Shown: positions 9,016 to 17,056, counted from the stretch's first letter. The stretch is DNA of 64,000 nt from Bradyrhizobium sp. BRP22 (GCF_020194175.1 NZ_JADYVX010000002.1:62001-126000), one strand, 5' to 3'. The notes: generated by a model from the sequence alone, not told the origin. Made by a program: numbers and translations.

Positions 9016-10423
9016 ATCTTGCGTGATGATCGAATCGTTGAGCAAATGCTATCATGTATTCAATTCGCCCCCTGATAGGCTAAAGCAATCGATACTGCCG
9101 CGCTTACAGAAAGTGGCTGCGCCTATTGGACGCCTCGTGGGTAAGACCATCACGCCACGCCAGTACTTTCAGGAGTTCTGGGCTCTGCGGGACGTGAGTT
9201 TTTCGGTCGGACGGGGTGAAGCCGTGGGGGTGATTGGCCGCAATGGGGCCGGAAAATCTACACTGCTTCAGCTTGTCTGCGGGACGCTAACACCAACTTC
9301 CGGTTCTGTCGTCGTGAAGGGACGCGTGGCTGCGCTGCTTGAGCTCGGCTCCGGTTTCAACCCTGAATTCACAGGCGTCGAGAACATTCACCTTAACGCA
9401 AGTGTGCTCGGTCTTTCTAGCTCCGAGATTGACGCCAAACTTTCAGACATCATTACCTTCGCGGATATCGGCGATTTCATTCACCAGCCGGTCAAGACCT
9501 ACTCGAGTGGCATGGCAATGCGCCTAGCCTTCGCGGTAATCGCGCACGTCGATGCTGACGTATTGATTGTCGATGAAGCTCTGTCGGTAGGCGACGCCTA
9601 CTTCCAGCAGAAGTGCATGCGCTGGCTGCGCGGTTTTTGTGAGCGAGGCACTCTGCTGTTCTGCGGACACGACATTAGTGCAGTTATGAGTTTTTGCAAT
9701 AAAGCCATTTGGCTGGATGCCGGTGCGATCAAAGCAGTAGGCGATTCCAAAGAGGTCTGCGAGGCGTATACCTCCGCAGTCTACGCACAGTCCACGGGGC
9801 TTCCAGCGGCGGCAATACGTTCAAGCCGCCGGAAGTCTTTCATTGCAAAGGAGCAAAGCGCTTTGCAGCGCCCTGCTCAGTCGATCACCGTGTTCGAATT
9901 CAACGATAAGTGCGCCTCATTTGGGAGTGGAGATGGTACGGTTCTAGACGTGCGTCTGAGTCGGCCAGACGGCAGTGACCTAAACTGGATTGAAGGCGGC
10001 GAAGAGGTCTGCGTAACCATCACCGTTCGGGCAGAGGTTTCCATCACTCATCCCATTGTGGGCTTTCACGTTAAGGATCGCCTTGGACAGCCTTTGTTCG
10101 GCGATAATACTTATCTTGCGTTCCGAGAAAAGAAGTTCGAGATCAAACAGGGCGAGATCGTAGACGTCAAGTTTGTGTTTGATCTGCCTTGTCTACAGTC
10201 CGGTGAATACGCAATCACTGCAGCGATAGCATCCGGAACTCTAGAAAATCACGTGCAACACCACTGGCTGCACGACGCGCTAGTATTCACGGTGAACTCA
10301 CCTTACCGCAACGGTGTGATGGTGGCGATACCTATGCGCTCGATCACGATAGATCCTGTCACGCAACTCAGTTTGGGGACCACAACGCGCAATTCCGACA
10401 GTATAAGCACAATGGCCAATTAG
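9005..10423 (+). CDS. wzt: ABC polysaccharide export ATPase with C-terminal glycan-binding domain (Wzt)
   Basis: A 472-residue ABC ATPase. Walker A is GRNGAGKST at residues 78-86, the signature YSSGMAMRL lies near 168, and Walker B VLIVDEALSVGD near 190. The region after about residue 310 is extra to the ATPase and matches the position of the Wzt C-terminal beta-sandwich that recognises the capped end of O-antigen. Its presence implies that export waits for a chain-terminating modification, consistent with the methyltransferase domain encoded two genes upstream. The ATG at 9005 was chosen because it overlaps the wzm stop and starts the family N-terminus; an upstream in-frame start at 8963 would add 14 atypical residues. 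Confidence 0.93.
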   Translation: MSSESCVMIESLSKCYHVFNSPPDRLKQSILPRLQKVAAPIGRLVGKTITPRQYFQEFWALRDVSFSVGRGEAVGVIGRNGAGKSTLLQLVCGTLTPTSGSVVVKGRVAALLELGSGFNPEFTGVENIHLNASVLGLSSSEIDAKLSDIITFADIGDFIHQPVKTYSSGMAMRLAFAVIAHVDADVLIVDEALSVGDAYFQQKCMRWLRGFCERGTLLFCGHDISAVMSFCNKAIWLDAGAIKAVGDSKEVCEAYTSAVYAQSTGLPAAAIRSSRRKSFIAKEQSALQRPAQSITVFEFNDKCASFGSGDGTVLDVRLSRPDGSDLNWIEGGEEVCVTITVRAEVSITHPIVGFHVKDRLGQPLFGDNTYLAFREKKFEIKQGEIVDVKFVFDLPCLQSGEYAITAAIASGTLENHVQHHWLHDALVFTVNSPYRNGVMVAIPMRSITIDPVTQLSLGTTTRNSDSISTMAN

Positions 10424-10472
10424 AGAGCGTTCAATTCGTGTTCTGGCGGCGACCGCGGAAGACATACTGAGC

Positions 10473-10910
10473 ATGAGAGCGGGGACAGTTGTATATAAAA
10501 CAATCGGGGCCGTTGGTGTCCTCGCTCTGTCTTTCTTCTGCACACTAACTTTCATTGATCATGCTGCACGACGAAACGCCAGCGATCTGTTTTCCCGTAC
10601 CCCAAGGCAGCGCCCTACCGAGTCGATCCAAACGGCTAACTTGATCGTCGATCCTGCTTCGCTGCGCGAATGCGATCCTCCACGAGGATCAATACTCTCA
10701 TGGGACGCTTCGGCGGCTGGCGTTCGATCGGTGAAAATACTGGTGCGACATACGAGAGACCAAGAAGAAGTCCTATTCACAACCGGTGGCGCGACGGGGA
10801 CGGCCAGGACGGCGGCCTGGGTTAGAGCAGGTACCACTTTTGTTCTGCGCGATGCAGATAGCCTCCTCGAGATAGCCGAAACATCGGTCAGATCTGATGG
10901 ATGCAGCTAG
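10473..10910 (+). CDS. Small membrane-anchored protein of unknown function
   Basis: A 145-residue protein with one N-terminal hydrophobic helix (about residues 9-27) and a predicted periplasmic C-terminal part. Residues about 75-140 (SILSWDASAAGVRSVKI, then TGTARTAAWVRAGTTFVL) form a short beta-rich repeat-like pattern. I recognise a similar pattern as a small accessory domain attached to some polysaccharide enzymes, but I cannot name a family. It lies 50 bp after wzt and before a GT2 gene on the same strand, so it probably belongs to the same export locus. Its role is unknown. Confidence 0.6.
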   Translation: MRAGTVVYKTIGAVGVLALSFFCTLTFIDHAARRNASDLFSRTPRQRPTESIQTANLIVDPASLRECDPPRGSILSWDASAAGVRSVKILVRHTRDQEEVLFTTGGATGTARTAAWVRAGTTFVLRDADSLLEIAETSVRSDGCS

Positions 10911-11018
10911 GCTGTCCTTACCTTCTAAAGGACGGCAAGTCGGCGCGTCAGTATTACCGGTGGATTGCACGGTGATCGAAACGCCGGCGGCGATCTGCGC
11001 CAATCAGAGCGAATTCTC

Positions 11019-11972
11019 ATGAAATCGCGGCCCCTAGTGTCGATTATTATCCCAGCCTACAATGCGGCCCGCTATCTTCCGGAGTCGATTGGGAGTGCGC
11101 TCGCACAATCCTACTCATCCGTCGAAGTTGTGGTGGTTGACGACGGCTCGACCGACAAAACAGACAAGGTGATTCGATCTTATGGTCGCTCGATCAAGGC
11201 GCTATCTCAGCCTAACTCAGGACAGAGCGTTGCTCTCAACAGAGGGCTCTCTATTGCGACTGGCGAAATGGTCGCGTATCTGGGGGCTGACGATCGCCTG
11301 CACCCTTGTGCCGTTGAGATACTGGTAGATCGGCTGGCGCGCGAAGATAACGCATGTTTGGCGTATCCTGATTTCAACTTAATCAACGAGAATAGTAGAA
11401 TAGTTCGCCGGATCTATGCTCCGGACTATGATCAACAACGATTGATAGCGGGTTTTCATTGTCTACCAGGACCAGGCGCCCTCGTTCGGAAGGATGCTTG
11501 GCTTACCAGTGGCGGCTGGTCTGCAGTTTTCCGGCAGATTCCCGATATGGACTTCTATTTCCGCCTATCCTTAATTGGTCCGTTTTGCCACGTTTCCGAG
11601 TGTCTTGCAGATTTTCGAGTTCATGCGGCTTCTACCACTTTTAAGGCGGGCACGTACGAAATGGCGAATGAGCCGATGCGACTGGTCAGCGACTTCTTCT
11701 CGCGTCCTGACTTGCCGCACAACATTCGTCGATGGGAAGCGAAGTCGCTGGCGAATGCCTTGCTTTTGTCCGGGTTTCTCCATGCAGCAAGAGGCCGTAT
11801 CTTGATTGCAGTACGATGTTTTTCGCGAGCCATTCGCCGTAGCCCGAGTGTCATCTTTTCACGACCCTTTACGGCTTATATGATTCGTTCTTTTACTCGA
11901 AATGTACCTATCGGTTACTTTATTTCACTCATGACTCGATGCTCGAAGCTGTTTTCACAGCGTGGTCCATAA
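11019..11972 (+). CDS. GT2 family glycosyltransferase
   Basis: A 317-residue GT2 glycosyltransferase. The SIIIPAYNAARYL motif near residue 8, the DDGSTD nucleotide-sugar motif near 40 and the GADDRL metal-binding motif near 90 are all intact; RQIPDMDFYFRLS near 172 is the usual acceptor-side segment. The ATG at 11019 places the catalytic domain at the very N-terminus, as in family members; longer starts add unrelated residues. It is the last recognisable gene of the polysaccharide locus before the decayed, phage-associated region. The sugar is unknown. Confidence 0.85.
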   Translation: MKSRPLVSIIIPAYNAARYLPESIGSALAQSYSSVEVVVVDDGSTDKTDKVIRSYGRSIKALSQPNSGQSVALNRGLSIATGEMVAYLGADDRLHPCAVEILVDRLAREDNACLAYPDFNLINENSRIVRRIYAPDYDQQRLIAGFHCLPGPGALVRKDAWLTSGGWSAVFRQIPDMDFYFRLSLIGPFCHVSECLADFRVHAASTTFKAGTYEMANEPMRLVSDFFSRPDLPHNIRRWEAKSLANALLLSGFLHAARGRILIAVRCFSRAIRRSPSVIFSRPFTAYMIRSFTRNVPIGYFISLMTRCSKLFSQRGP

Positions 11973-12215
11973 AAGACGACGCCATCTGGCAGCCCTTTTC
12001 ACGAGACTCATAAGACAGAACGTGGGTGAAGAACCGGAAGCACCCAGCTTTGAGCGGGTAAACAACTATTCTCAAGGCCAAGCTGTTCGCGTTTGTCTTC
12101 TCTTCGCCAATCGCTTCTCGACGCGCTTGGTCAACGAGGCTGTGAGCGAGCAGGTGGCAGGAGCGCTACGCCGGGCACAAGGCCGATATTTACGACGGCG
12201 CAGAGTGGACTCGAT
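11973..12215. other. Intergenic region at the end of the polysaccharide locus
   Basis: I see no convincing gene here. Reading frames are open but have poor codon structure and no recognisable product. No intrinsic terminator stands out. This is the likely transition from the polysaccharide locus to mobile or decayed DNA, but no attachment site could be recognised. Confidence 0.4.
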
Positions 12216-12341
12216 CTGAAGGCATCGCTCACGAACGGCAGCACGATAAAAGAAGCCGCGGGGTTCCTGTGCCGCTCCGGCGAAGTTGAGGAAGTCGAGC
12301 GCAAGGCCCGCGAATTGGGTCTCCCGATCCGAATGATGTAA
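12216..12341 (+). CDS. Short hypothetical protein, possible remnant
   Basis: About 41 residues ending IKEAAGFLCRSGEVEEVERK and a few more, a sequence style I associate with small conserved proteins of Bradyrhizobium-type genomes. No ATG precedes the conserved part; a CTG at 12216 is the only nearby plausible start, so this may be a truncated remnant. No function can be given. Confidence 0.3.
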   Translation: MKASLTNGSTIKEAAGFLCRSGEVEEVERKARELGLPIRMM

Positions 12342-12369
12342 TGAAGCGCCGCCCACAGAGGCAAAGCAA

Positions 12370-12561
12370 ATGGCAGCAAGAAAGGTCTGGATTTACGAAG
12401 GACGCGACACGTTCAAAATGTTCGTTAGCGAAGATGAGGCGCAATCATGGCTCAAGGAGAATGATCCGGAGGGCATCGTCATCGAGCAACAAATAAGCGA
12501 GCGGCGGCCCGCCGGGTCGGCCGATCAATACGGGGTGCCGAAAGCGGACGAAGCGAGCTAG
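12370..12561 (+). CDS. Small hypothetical protein
   Basis: A 63-residue acidic protein (MAARKVWIYEGRDTF and on) with no family I recognise. It starts 28 bp after the preceding remnant and ends 4 bp before the next small gene, so the two probably form a short operon. Codon use is GC-rich at third positions, supporting real coding. Function unknown. Confidence 0.5.
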   Translation: MAARKVWIYEGRDTFKMFVSEDEAQSWLKENDPEGIVIEQQISERRPAGSADQYGVPKADEAS

Positions 12562-12565
12562 AGCC

Positions 12566-12871
12566 ATGAAAATTATCGAAGTCGAGCCATACGACCCCGA
12601 CAAACGCACGTGGTCGGAGCCCGAGCCCGCCACGAGCTTTCGGACCATCGATGGCATGCCGATGTACTGGTGCGACGACCGCGGCGTTGTGCACGTCTGC
12701 GAGGGCGCCGACATTCATCCCGATGCCCGAGTGTACTGGACGCTTTGCGGCAAAGACGCATCGAACGATTGGGTTTATCTGGCTCAGGACGAAGCAATCA
12801 CCTGCCCGCTTTGCCGGGAACCTCGGCCTTACGAAAAACCCCCGCACGATGCGTGCGGCGCGCCGGTTTAA
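12566..12871 (+). CDS. Hypothetical protein with cysteine pairs
   Basis: A 101-residue protein. It contains a WCDDRGVVHVC segment near residue 30 and a later CPLC motif near 85, which together could bind a metal, although spacing is irregular. It follows the previous small gene by 4 bp. No known family is recognised; a nucleic-acid-associated role is only a guess from the possible zinc site. Confidence 0.5.
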   Translation: MKIIEVEPYDPDKRTWSEPEPATSFRTIDGMPMYWCDDRGVVHVCEGADIHPDARVYWTLCGKDASNDWVYLAQDEAITCPLCREPRPYEKPPHDACGAPV

Positions 12872-13043
12872 TAACCCATGTTACGTCGTATGCGACAGAA
12901 CACCACGGACCACCCAAATCCTTCGATTAGGAACGAAGCCTGATATCCTCTGTTGCCTCTACACCACCGCACCGTCCTTGGTATCTATCGGTGGTGAGAA
13001 CGCAAAGACGCGCTCCCGCCTCACTCACACTTTGAGCAGCGCC

Positions 13044-13244
13044 ATGTTTCACAGGCGTCGTTTCATAATCTTTGAGATACTCGAACAGCGACTAGCCGAA
13101 GAAGCTGCACGCCTGCGCAGACAGGTCCAAGACACTCGCTCAGACATCGAACGCGAACAACTCATCCGCAGGGCCCGTCAAGCCGAAATTGGATCGCATA
13201 TCCGGGAATGGCTAACATCCCCCGGCCTCCAGCCGCCGCGGTAG
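13044..13244 (+). CDS. Small helical hypothetical protein
   Basis: A 66-residue, highly charged, helix-forming protein (EILEQRLAEEAARLRRQ and a C-terminal IREWLTSPGLQPP). This type of short coiled protein recurs in Bradyrhizobium and related genomes, but no function is known to me. The ATG at 13044 was chosen because the conserved-looking part begins there; the open frame extends much further upstream without coding character. Confidence 0.5.
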   Translation: MFHRRRFIIFEILEQRLAEEAARLRRQVQDTRSDIEREQLIRRARQAEIGSHIREWLTSPGLQPPR

Positions 13245-13249
13245 ATTTT

Positions 13250-13456
13250 TTAGGCGGAGCGGCGAAAGCGGGCACCTGCTGCCGCCGCGCTCAGGGCGTC
13301 CTCTGACCAGGGACGCTCGGGGTGATTTTCGCAGACCCAGCCCAGCCCGTGGCGCACCGGACAATTACGTGGGTCCTTCACCAAAAAAAGCAGCCCAGCC
13401 GTCGCATCGGCCGGAGCTGCCAAGTTCGTCACCGTACACACACGCTTGTAAGCCAA
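13250..13456 (-). pseudogene. Degenerate remnant of a small protein gene
   Basis: The frame reads to a CENHPERPW segment, the kind of motif that in related small proteins precedes a glycine/cysteine-rich metal-binding tail. Here the tail reads as alanine- and arginine-rich sequence without cysteines, suggesting a frameshift and loss of the putative metal site. The comparison is from memory of the family, so the pseudogene call is tentative. Confidence 0.35.
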
Positions 13457-13509
13457 CGTGCGTGCGACAATAGAACCTCGCTAGAACAGGTCCGTTCCAA
13501 CTCGATCGC

Positions 13510-13853
13510 TTATAGCTGGATCGGCAACACCAGCTGGATAGCGGGCGGAGCACCATAGCGCCCGAGGAATGTCTCCAGTGACTCCGGGATTTCGCCGCAC
13601 TCGGCGCAGCGCTCGCTCAGCTCGGCCGCGATCTCCTCCGAGGCGTCGCGCGGCCTTCGGCGGTGTTGAAGCTGACGATACGCACAGGGTTGCTGTACTG
13701 GCCCTCCATCAGATGGCGCAGCAAGGTAGCGCGGTCGGTGTCTTCCTCGTTAGTCTCGCGCCAGGCGCGGCCCAGCCGGTGGCCAAATTCGTCCAGGACC
13801 AGATAGATGTCGATGTCGTCAGAGGGCGGCACAATCGAAGGCGAGAAACGCAT
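13510..13853 (-). pseudogene. Frameshifted hypothetical gene
   Basis: The first part (MRFSPSIVPPSDDIDIYLV and on, through SNPVRIVSFNTAEG) reads in one frame from 13853 to about 13665. The continuation (DASEEIAAELSERCAEC, IPESLETFLGRY, then a TAA at 13510) reads in another frame. Both halves have high third-position GC and join into one plausible protein of about 114 residues, so a single-base change near 13660 probably broke a once intact gene. Function unknown; I have seen similar short proteins in Bradyrhizobium genomes. Confidence 0.6.
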
Positions 13854-13874
13854 TGCGCATACTCCACGCGACTG

Positions 13875-14474
13875 TCAGAACTGATCCTGCACCCTTCGAT
13901 AGGCCGGATGCTGCGGGTTCTTGACTTTGATCCAGTGACTGCACGGGCCGGCACCATACCAGCGCCCGCCATGCTTGGACACCAGCCCCTCCAGCCCCAT
14001 GTTGCAGGCGGCGCGGAACAGGTCTGGCCCGATCTCGCCGGTCTCGAACGGCGCCACGAAGATGCCGCTGGCGCGCCGCACCAGGAGCCGTTCCAGGTTC
14101 AGCTTGCGCATCGATAGCGGCAGCTTGCGCACGTCCTCACCATTATCGGCCAGGATGTCGAAGGCGTAGAGCTGCACCTCATCGTTGTATTTGCCGGAGT
14201 GCAGGCCGTCGTAATCGCTGATCCCGTTGACCCCGAGCAGCACCGCCTCGCCGTCCAGCACAAATTGTTTGGTGCGGATCTGGCGCGCGGTCTAGGCGAT
14301 CGAGGGAAAGCGTTTGGTGCAGTCATGCCCGCCTTTGGATCGCAGCCGCACGGTGGCGCCGTCGCGGATCACCATCAACCGGTAGCCATCGTGCTTGACT
14401 TCGTGGAACCACTCGCCGTGGGCCGGCACCGTGGTGCCCTTCTTCGGCAGGGCAAATTCAAGGTTCTTGGTCAT
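13875..14474 (-). pseudogene. ATP-dependent DNA ligase catalytic domain, interrupted by amber codon
   Basis: The frame from 14474 gives FHEVKHDGYRLMV near residue 27; the Lys of KHDG is the adenylated residue of motif I in ATP-dependent ligases. A TAG at 14292-14294 interrupts it. The same frame continues as LDGEAVLLGVNG (motif III region), LYAFDILADNGEDVR, LEGLVSKHGGRWYG (motif IV) and HWIKVKNP (motif V). Total length without the stop would be about 199 codons, so only the nucleotidyltransferase domain exists; the OB domain is missing. The stop makes this a probable pseudogene unless the amber codon is suppressed. Neighbouring broken genes support decay. Confidence 0.75.
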
Positions 14475-14646
14475 GGCGCTGAGCTATGTATCAGCCCGCC
14501 GCGCATCAAATTTTTGGGGCAGTTTTTGTCCGGCAAATTCCCGGGGCCCTTCAGCGCCTGCGCCTTCGTCATTCACCCATTGATAGCGCGGCGACTCGGA
14601 TTATCATCGAAGTAGAAAAACGTCCGCTTCGTCGGGGGTACGTACT

Positions 14647-14844
14647 TCAAAACTTTCTTATGAGCTGCACCTCGTCGACCACGATGTGCGCGGTCCACCC
14701 GTTGGCTTTGATGCGGGCGCGGGCTTTGGCATCCGACATGCCAATCATGTCTCTGAGGATCGGCGCCGCGCGAACCACCTTGCCATCACTCTCAAAACCG
14801 GCAACGAAATGAGGCGCGACGATGCGGACCAAGGTAAGGACCAT
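14647..14844 (-). CDS. Small conserved hypothetical protein
   Basis: A 65-residue protein (MVLTLVRIVAPHFVAGFES and on, through KVVRAAPILRDMIG). I have seen the opening VRIVAPHFVAG and the VVRAAPIL segment in short proteins near prophages in Bradyrhizobium-like genomes; no function is known. The ATG at 14844 was chosen because the conserved part starts there. A longer frame reaches 14904. Confidence 0.5.
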   Translation of the reverse strand: MVLTLVRIVAPHFVAGFESDGKVVRAAPILRDMIGMSDAKARARIKANGWTAHIVVDEVQLIRKF

Positions 14845-14941
14845 TTCAAGCTGCTGCCTTCTCTTGCTACATTTTCCCGGTGTGCTTACTAAGAATACAT
14901 CCAAACTTCTTTTAGAGTGATTGACAGCTATCGATTGTGTA

Positions 14942-14962
14942 TCTCACACCTCGGAATTGTGA
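14942..14962. promoter_or_regulatory. Candidate operator, copy 1
   Basis: A 21-bp element reading TCTCACAC, five variable bases, then AATTGTGA; TCACA and TGTGA form an inverted repeat. A second copy lies exactly 170 bp downstream. Such paired palindromes upstream of a helix-turn-helix gene suggest autoregulation, but this is inference. Confidence 0.45.
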
Positions 14963-15111
14963 AATTTTTGATAGGCCAAAATCTTTGGTATACGCTGAAA
15001 TGTCGTATTCTCCGAAGACAACTTCCGAACGACTCCAACCTCGAGATGCTGTTATGCGAGCGCTTTCCGCGAAACTTGAAAAGCTCTTCCTTTTCGGAAA
15101 GTTCGCGTAAA

Positions 15112-15132
15112 TCTCACACTTCATAATTGAGA
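15112..15132. promoter_or_regulatory. Candidate operator, copy 2
   Basis: A 21-bp element reading TCTCACAC, five variable bases, then AATTGAGA; TCTCA and TGAGA form the inverted repeat. It sits 25 bp before the ATG of the helix-turn-helix gene at 15157 and matches the first copy at most positions. It could be the site where that protein represses its own gene. Confidence 0.45.
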
Positions 15133-15156
15133 TAAGAAAGTTTGGGGCGGAGACGA

Positions 15157-15504
15157 ATGACGAAGCAAGCTAAACGGAAAGCGATCAGAAAAGATGGAGC
15201 TTTGCCGAAAGCGAAGAAGAAACTACACAAATGGAAAATGATTAGAGAAGATCAAGCTTCATCAAAAGCTAAGAAGAGCAAACAACTGACGATTGGAGAA
15301 TTCATCAAACTAGCCCGCAAGAAACAGAACAAAAGGGCTGATGACGTTGCGATACTATGCAACGTCACTCGCGCATGCGTTTTTCAATGGGAACGTCGTG
15401 CTTACATTATCGAAAAGCGTCTGCCCGAATTATCCATTGCTCTCGGCATTCCAATAGTGCGTTTGAAAGCAGTGAATGCAAACGGCAAGCGAAGCTCTAA
15501 CTAG
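15157..15504 (+). CDS. Lysine-rich helix-turn-helix protein
   Basis: A 115-residue protein with a very basic N-terminus (many Lys in residues 1-45) followed by an XRE-like helix-turn-helix region (FIKLARKKQNKRADDVA, then CNVTRACVFQWERR). The ATG at 15157 has a good GGCGGAG ribosome-binding site; an upstream TTG at 15142 is a weaker choice. Base composition is clearly AT-richer than neighbouring genes, a sign of recent transfer. It probably binds DNA, perhaps the duplicated palindromes just upstream. Target unproven. Confidence 0.6.
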   Translation: MTKQAKRKAIRKDGALPKAKKKLHKWKMIREDQASSKAKKSKQLTIGEFIKLARKKQNKRADDVAILCNVTRACVFQWERRAYIIEKRLPELSIALGIPIVRLKAVNANGKRSSN

Positions 15505-15517
15505 GCAACTTTAGAAG

Positions 15518-15550
15518 AAGCTTTCACCGATTGAGCGAAAAGCTTTGTTC
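15518..15550 (+). terminator. Weak candidate terminator
   Basis: AAGCTTTC and GAAAAGCTT form a stem with one bulged A around a loop of about 11 bases, followed by a short pyrimidine-rich stretch. It lies 14 bp after the helix-turn-helix gene. The stem is AT-rich, so the call is weak. Confidence 0.3.
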
Positions 15551-15589
15551 TTTCATACGAGTGTCTAGGGATCTCACTTGAGCCTAGCC

Positions 15590-15853
15590 TCAGTTTTGGC
15601 CTTCCTCGTGCATTTCGTCCCAGTCCGCCCTCAGCTTTTCCGCGATTTCGTCGATCATGGCGAAGGCCTGTTCGCGCGTGGTTGCGATCTTGTCGATGTT
15701 CTCGATAATATGCGTGGTGCACAGACTGATGATGTCACGGCGTTCGCTTTCGTCGTCGGCGCCCCAGCCGACATGGTTGAGCAGGTCAGTGATCGCACCG
15801 AGCACTGCGTCTTTCAGGGCGGCATAATCGGAGGTGAACTTCGGTTGGCTCAT
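15590..15853 (-). CDS. Hypothetical helical protein
   Basis: An 87-residue acidic, helical protein (MSQPKFTSDYAALKDAVLG and on). The ATG at 15853 is preceded by a purine-rich GGGAAAGGGA sequence that can serve as ribosome-binding site. It follows the zinc-ribbon-like gene on the same strand by 19 bp and may share its operon with the response regulator further upstream. No family recognised. Confidence 0.55.
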   Translation of the reverse strand: MSQPKFTSDYAALKDAVLGAITDLLNHVGWGADDESERRDIISLCTTHIIENIDKIATTREQAFAMIDEIAEKLRADWDEMHEEGQN

Positions 15854-15872
15854 GATGATTGATTCCCTTTCC

Positions 15873-16115
15873 CTATGACTTGTCTCGCTTGCGCGACGCG
15901 AATGGTTCAAGCTCTGCGCCAGGGGCGAGCATCGCATCGGGCTCCGGCGGTCTGCAGACTTGGCAGACCAGCTCGACGTCGGGCAGCTCTTGCATGACCC
16001 TCTGCCCTGACGGGTAGATCCCGACCTCCTCGCCGCATTTGGAGCACCGCCCGGTGATCTGGTCCGGGTGAACTCGGATCATGTCCGCCAACCTCATCAC
16101 GATCAGTTCGATCAT
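15873..16115 (-). CDS. Zinc-ribbon-like hypothetical protein
   Basis: An 80-residue protein with two cysteine pairs (CSKCGEE near residue 24 and CQVCRPP near 51), the layout of a small zinc ribbon. The start at 16115 has a strong GAGGGG ribosome-binding site. It lies downstream of the response regulator gene on the same strand. A nucleic-acid or protein-binding adaptor role is likely for this fold but not shown. Confidence 0.6.
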   Translation of the reverse strand: MIELIVMRLADMIRVHPDQITGRCSKCGEEVGIYPSGQRVMQELPDVELVCQVCRPPEPDAMLAPGAELEPFASRKRDKS

Positions 16116-16190
16116 CTGCCCCTCTCTGATCGCCGCTCACATCCGCAGCCGTCGCAATAGCTGCTCTTCCACGAACGCTTTTGTTAAAAA

Positions 16191-16820
16191 TCAACCTAGC
16201 TCCATTTCGACGGCAATGCGGATCAGGTCGGAATGATTCTTGGCGCCGAGCTTCTGCCTCAGAAGCGAGGTGACGTTGGCGACGGTCTTGTAGGAGATGC
16301 CGAGAGCCGCAGCGACCTCGTCGATCCTGTCACCTCGGCCAAGCAGCCGCACGACTTCCAGTTCGCGCCACGACATCAGCGAGGCCGGGTTGGCCTTGAT
16401 GGCGGCGCCCGAAAGGGTCACAGCCTTGGTAAGGCGCGGCGATATGAACTTGTCCCCTGCCGCAACCTTGCGGACCGCTTTCACAAGTACCTTGGTGTCC
16501 TCCGTCTTCGAAACATAACCTTGGGCGCCGGCTTCCACCGCACGGACCACGAAGGCCGGATCGTCGTTCATGCCGCACATGATGATCATGGCCTCCGGAT
16601 CGTCCTTGCGAATCCAGCGCATCAACTCGAATCCAGAAACATCCGGAAGGTTGATGTCGATGACGGTGACATCGGGCCTCTTGCTGACATACGCCCGGTG
16701 ACCTGACTTGGCGTCGGTGGCTTCCACAATCTTCACCGAGCTATCGGAAGCGAATAGCGAGCGCCACCCGAACAGCACCACTGGGTGATCATCGACAATC
16801 AATATTCTTGTGAGCATCAC
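16191..16820 (-). CDS. NarL/FixJ-type response regulator
   Basis: A 209-residue two-domain regulator. The receiver domain has the acidic pair D10/D11, the phospho-acceptor D55 (VIDINLPD) and the conserved Lys in GYVSKTED near 104. The position usually held by Thr/Ser (IIMCGMN) carries Cys/Gly, so switching may be altered. The C-terminal helix-turn-helix (SWRELEVVRLLGRG, then VAAALGISYKTVANV) is of the LuxR/NarL type. No histidine kinase lies in the window, so the sensor must be elsewhere or the protein acts without a cognate partner. It overlaps the upstream 79-residue gene by 4 bp. Confidence 0.88.
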   Translation of the reverse strand: MMLTRILIVDDHPVVLFGWRSLFASDSSVKIVEATDAKSGHRAYVSKRPDVTVIDINLPDVSGFELMRWIRKDDPEAMIIMCGMNDDPAFVVRAVEAGAQGYVSKTEDTKVLVKAVRKVAAGDKFISPRLTKAVTLSGAAIKANPASLMSWRELEVVRLLGRGDRIDEVAAALGISYKTVANVTSLLRQKLGAKNHSDLIRIAVEMELG

Positions 16821-17056
16821 TGCTCCATCGCTGCGAGATATTCCCTCAATAGGTCAACAACCGCTTTGCGGTTCAAGTTGGTCGCGTAACAAGCGGCTGC
16901 GTATTTATCGATGGGAAACGCCAACAGCAAAAATCCGACCTCACGCTCATCCAGCGCCATGCCGCCGTTGAACAGTTCGTCGGCTTGGCGCGCAAGTTCA
17001 TTCAGCTTCCAAGTAATAGGCTGGCTCGGATCAGCGGGAGGATGGTCTCGCGTCAT
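16817..17056 (-). CDS. Hypothetical protein upstream of response regulator
   Basis: A 79-residue helical protein with no recognised family. Its stop overlaps the response regulator start as ATGA (16817-16820), so the two are translationally coupled and probably work together. It is too small for a histidine kinase; an anchoring or modulating role is possible but unproven. Confidence 0.55.
   Translation of the reverse strand: MTRDHPPADPSQPITWKLNELARQADELFNGGMALDEREVGFLLLAFPIDKYAAACYATNLNRKAVVDLLREYLAAMEQ

Larger units (their letters stand above)
14845..15156. other. AT-richer regulatory island without a gene
   Basis: This 312-bp stretch is visibly less GC-rich than the surroundings and carries no convincing gene. 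It contains two copies of a palindromic 21-bp sequence and a TTGACA hexamer at 14921-14926, and leads into a helix-turn-helix gene. It looks like an imported promoter/operator region. Confidence 0.5.

Noticed and set aside
13569..14117. 182-residue plus-strand frame opposite the ligase and frameshifted gene
   Set aside because: The minus strand reads clear ligase motifs across most of it, so the plus frame is a shadow.
14921..14949. TTGACA hexamer as a rightward promoter
   Set aside because: No good -10 hexamer occurs at 16-18 bp; the site overlaps the candidate operator, so a promoter is possible but I could not support one.
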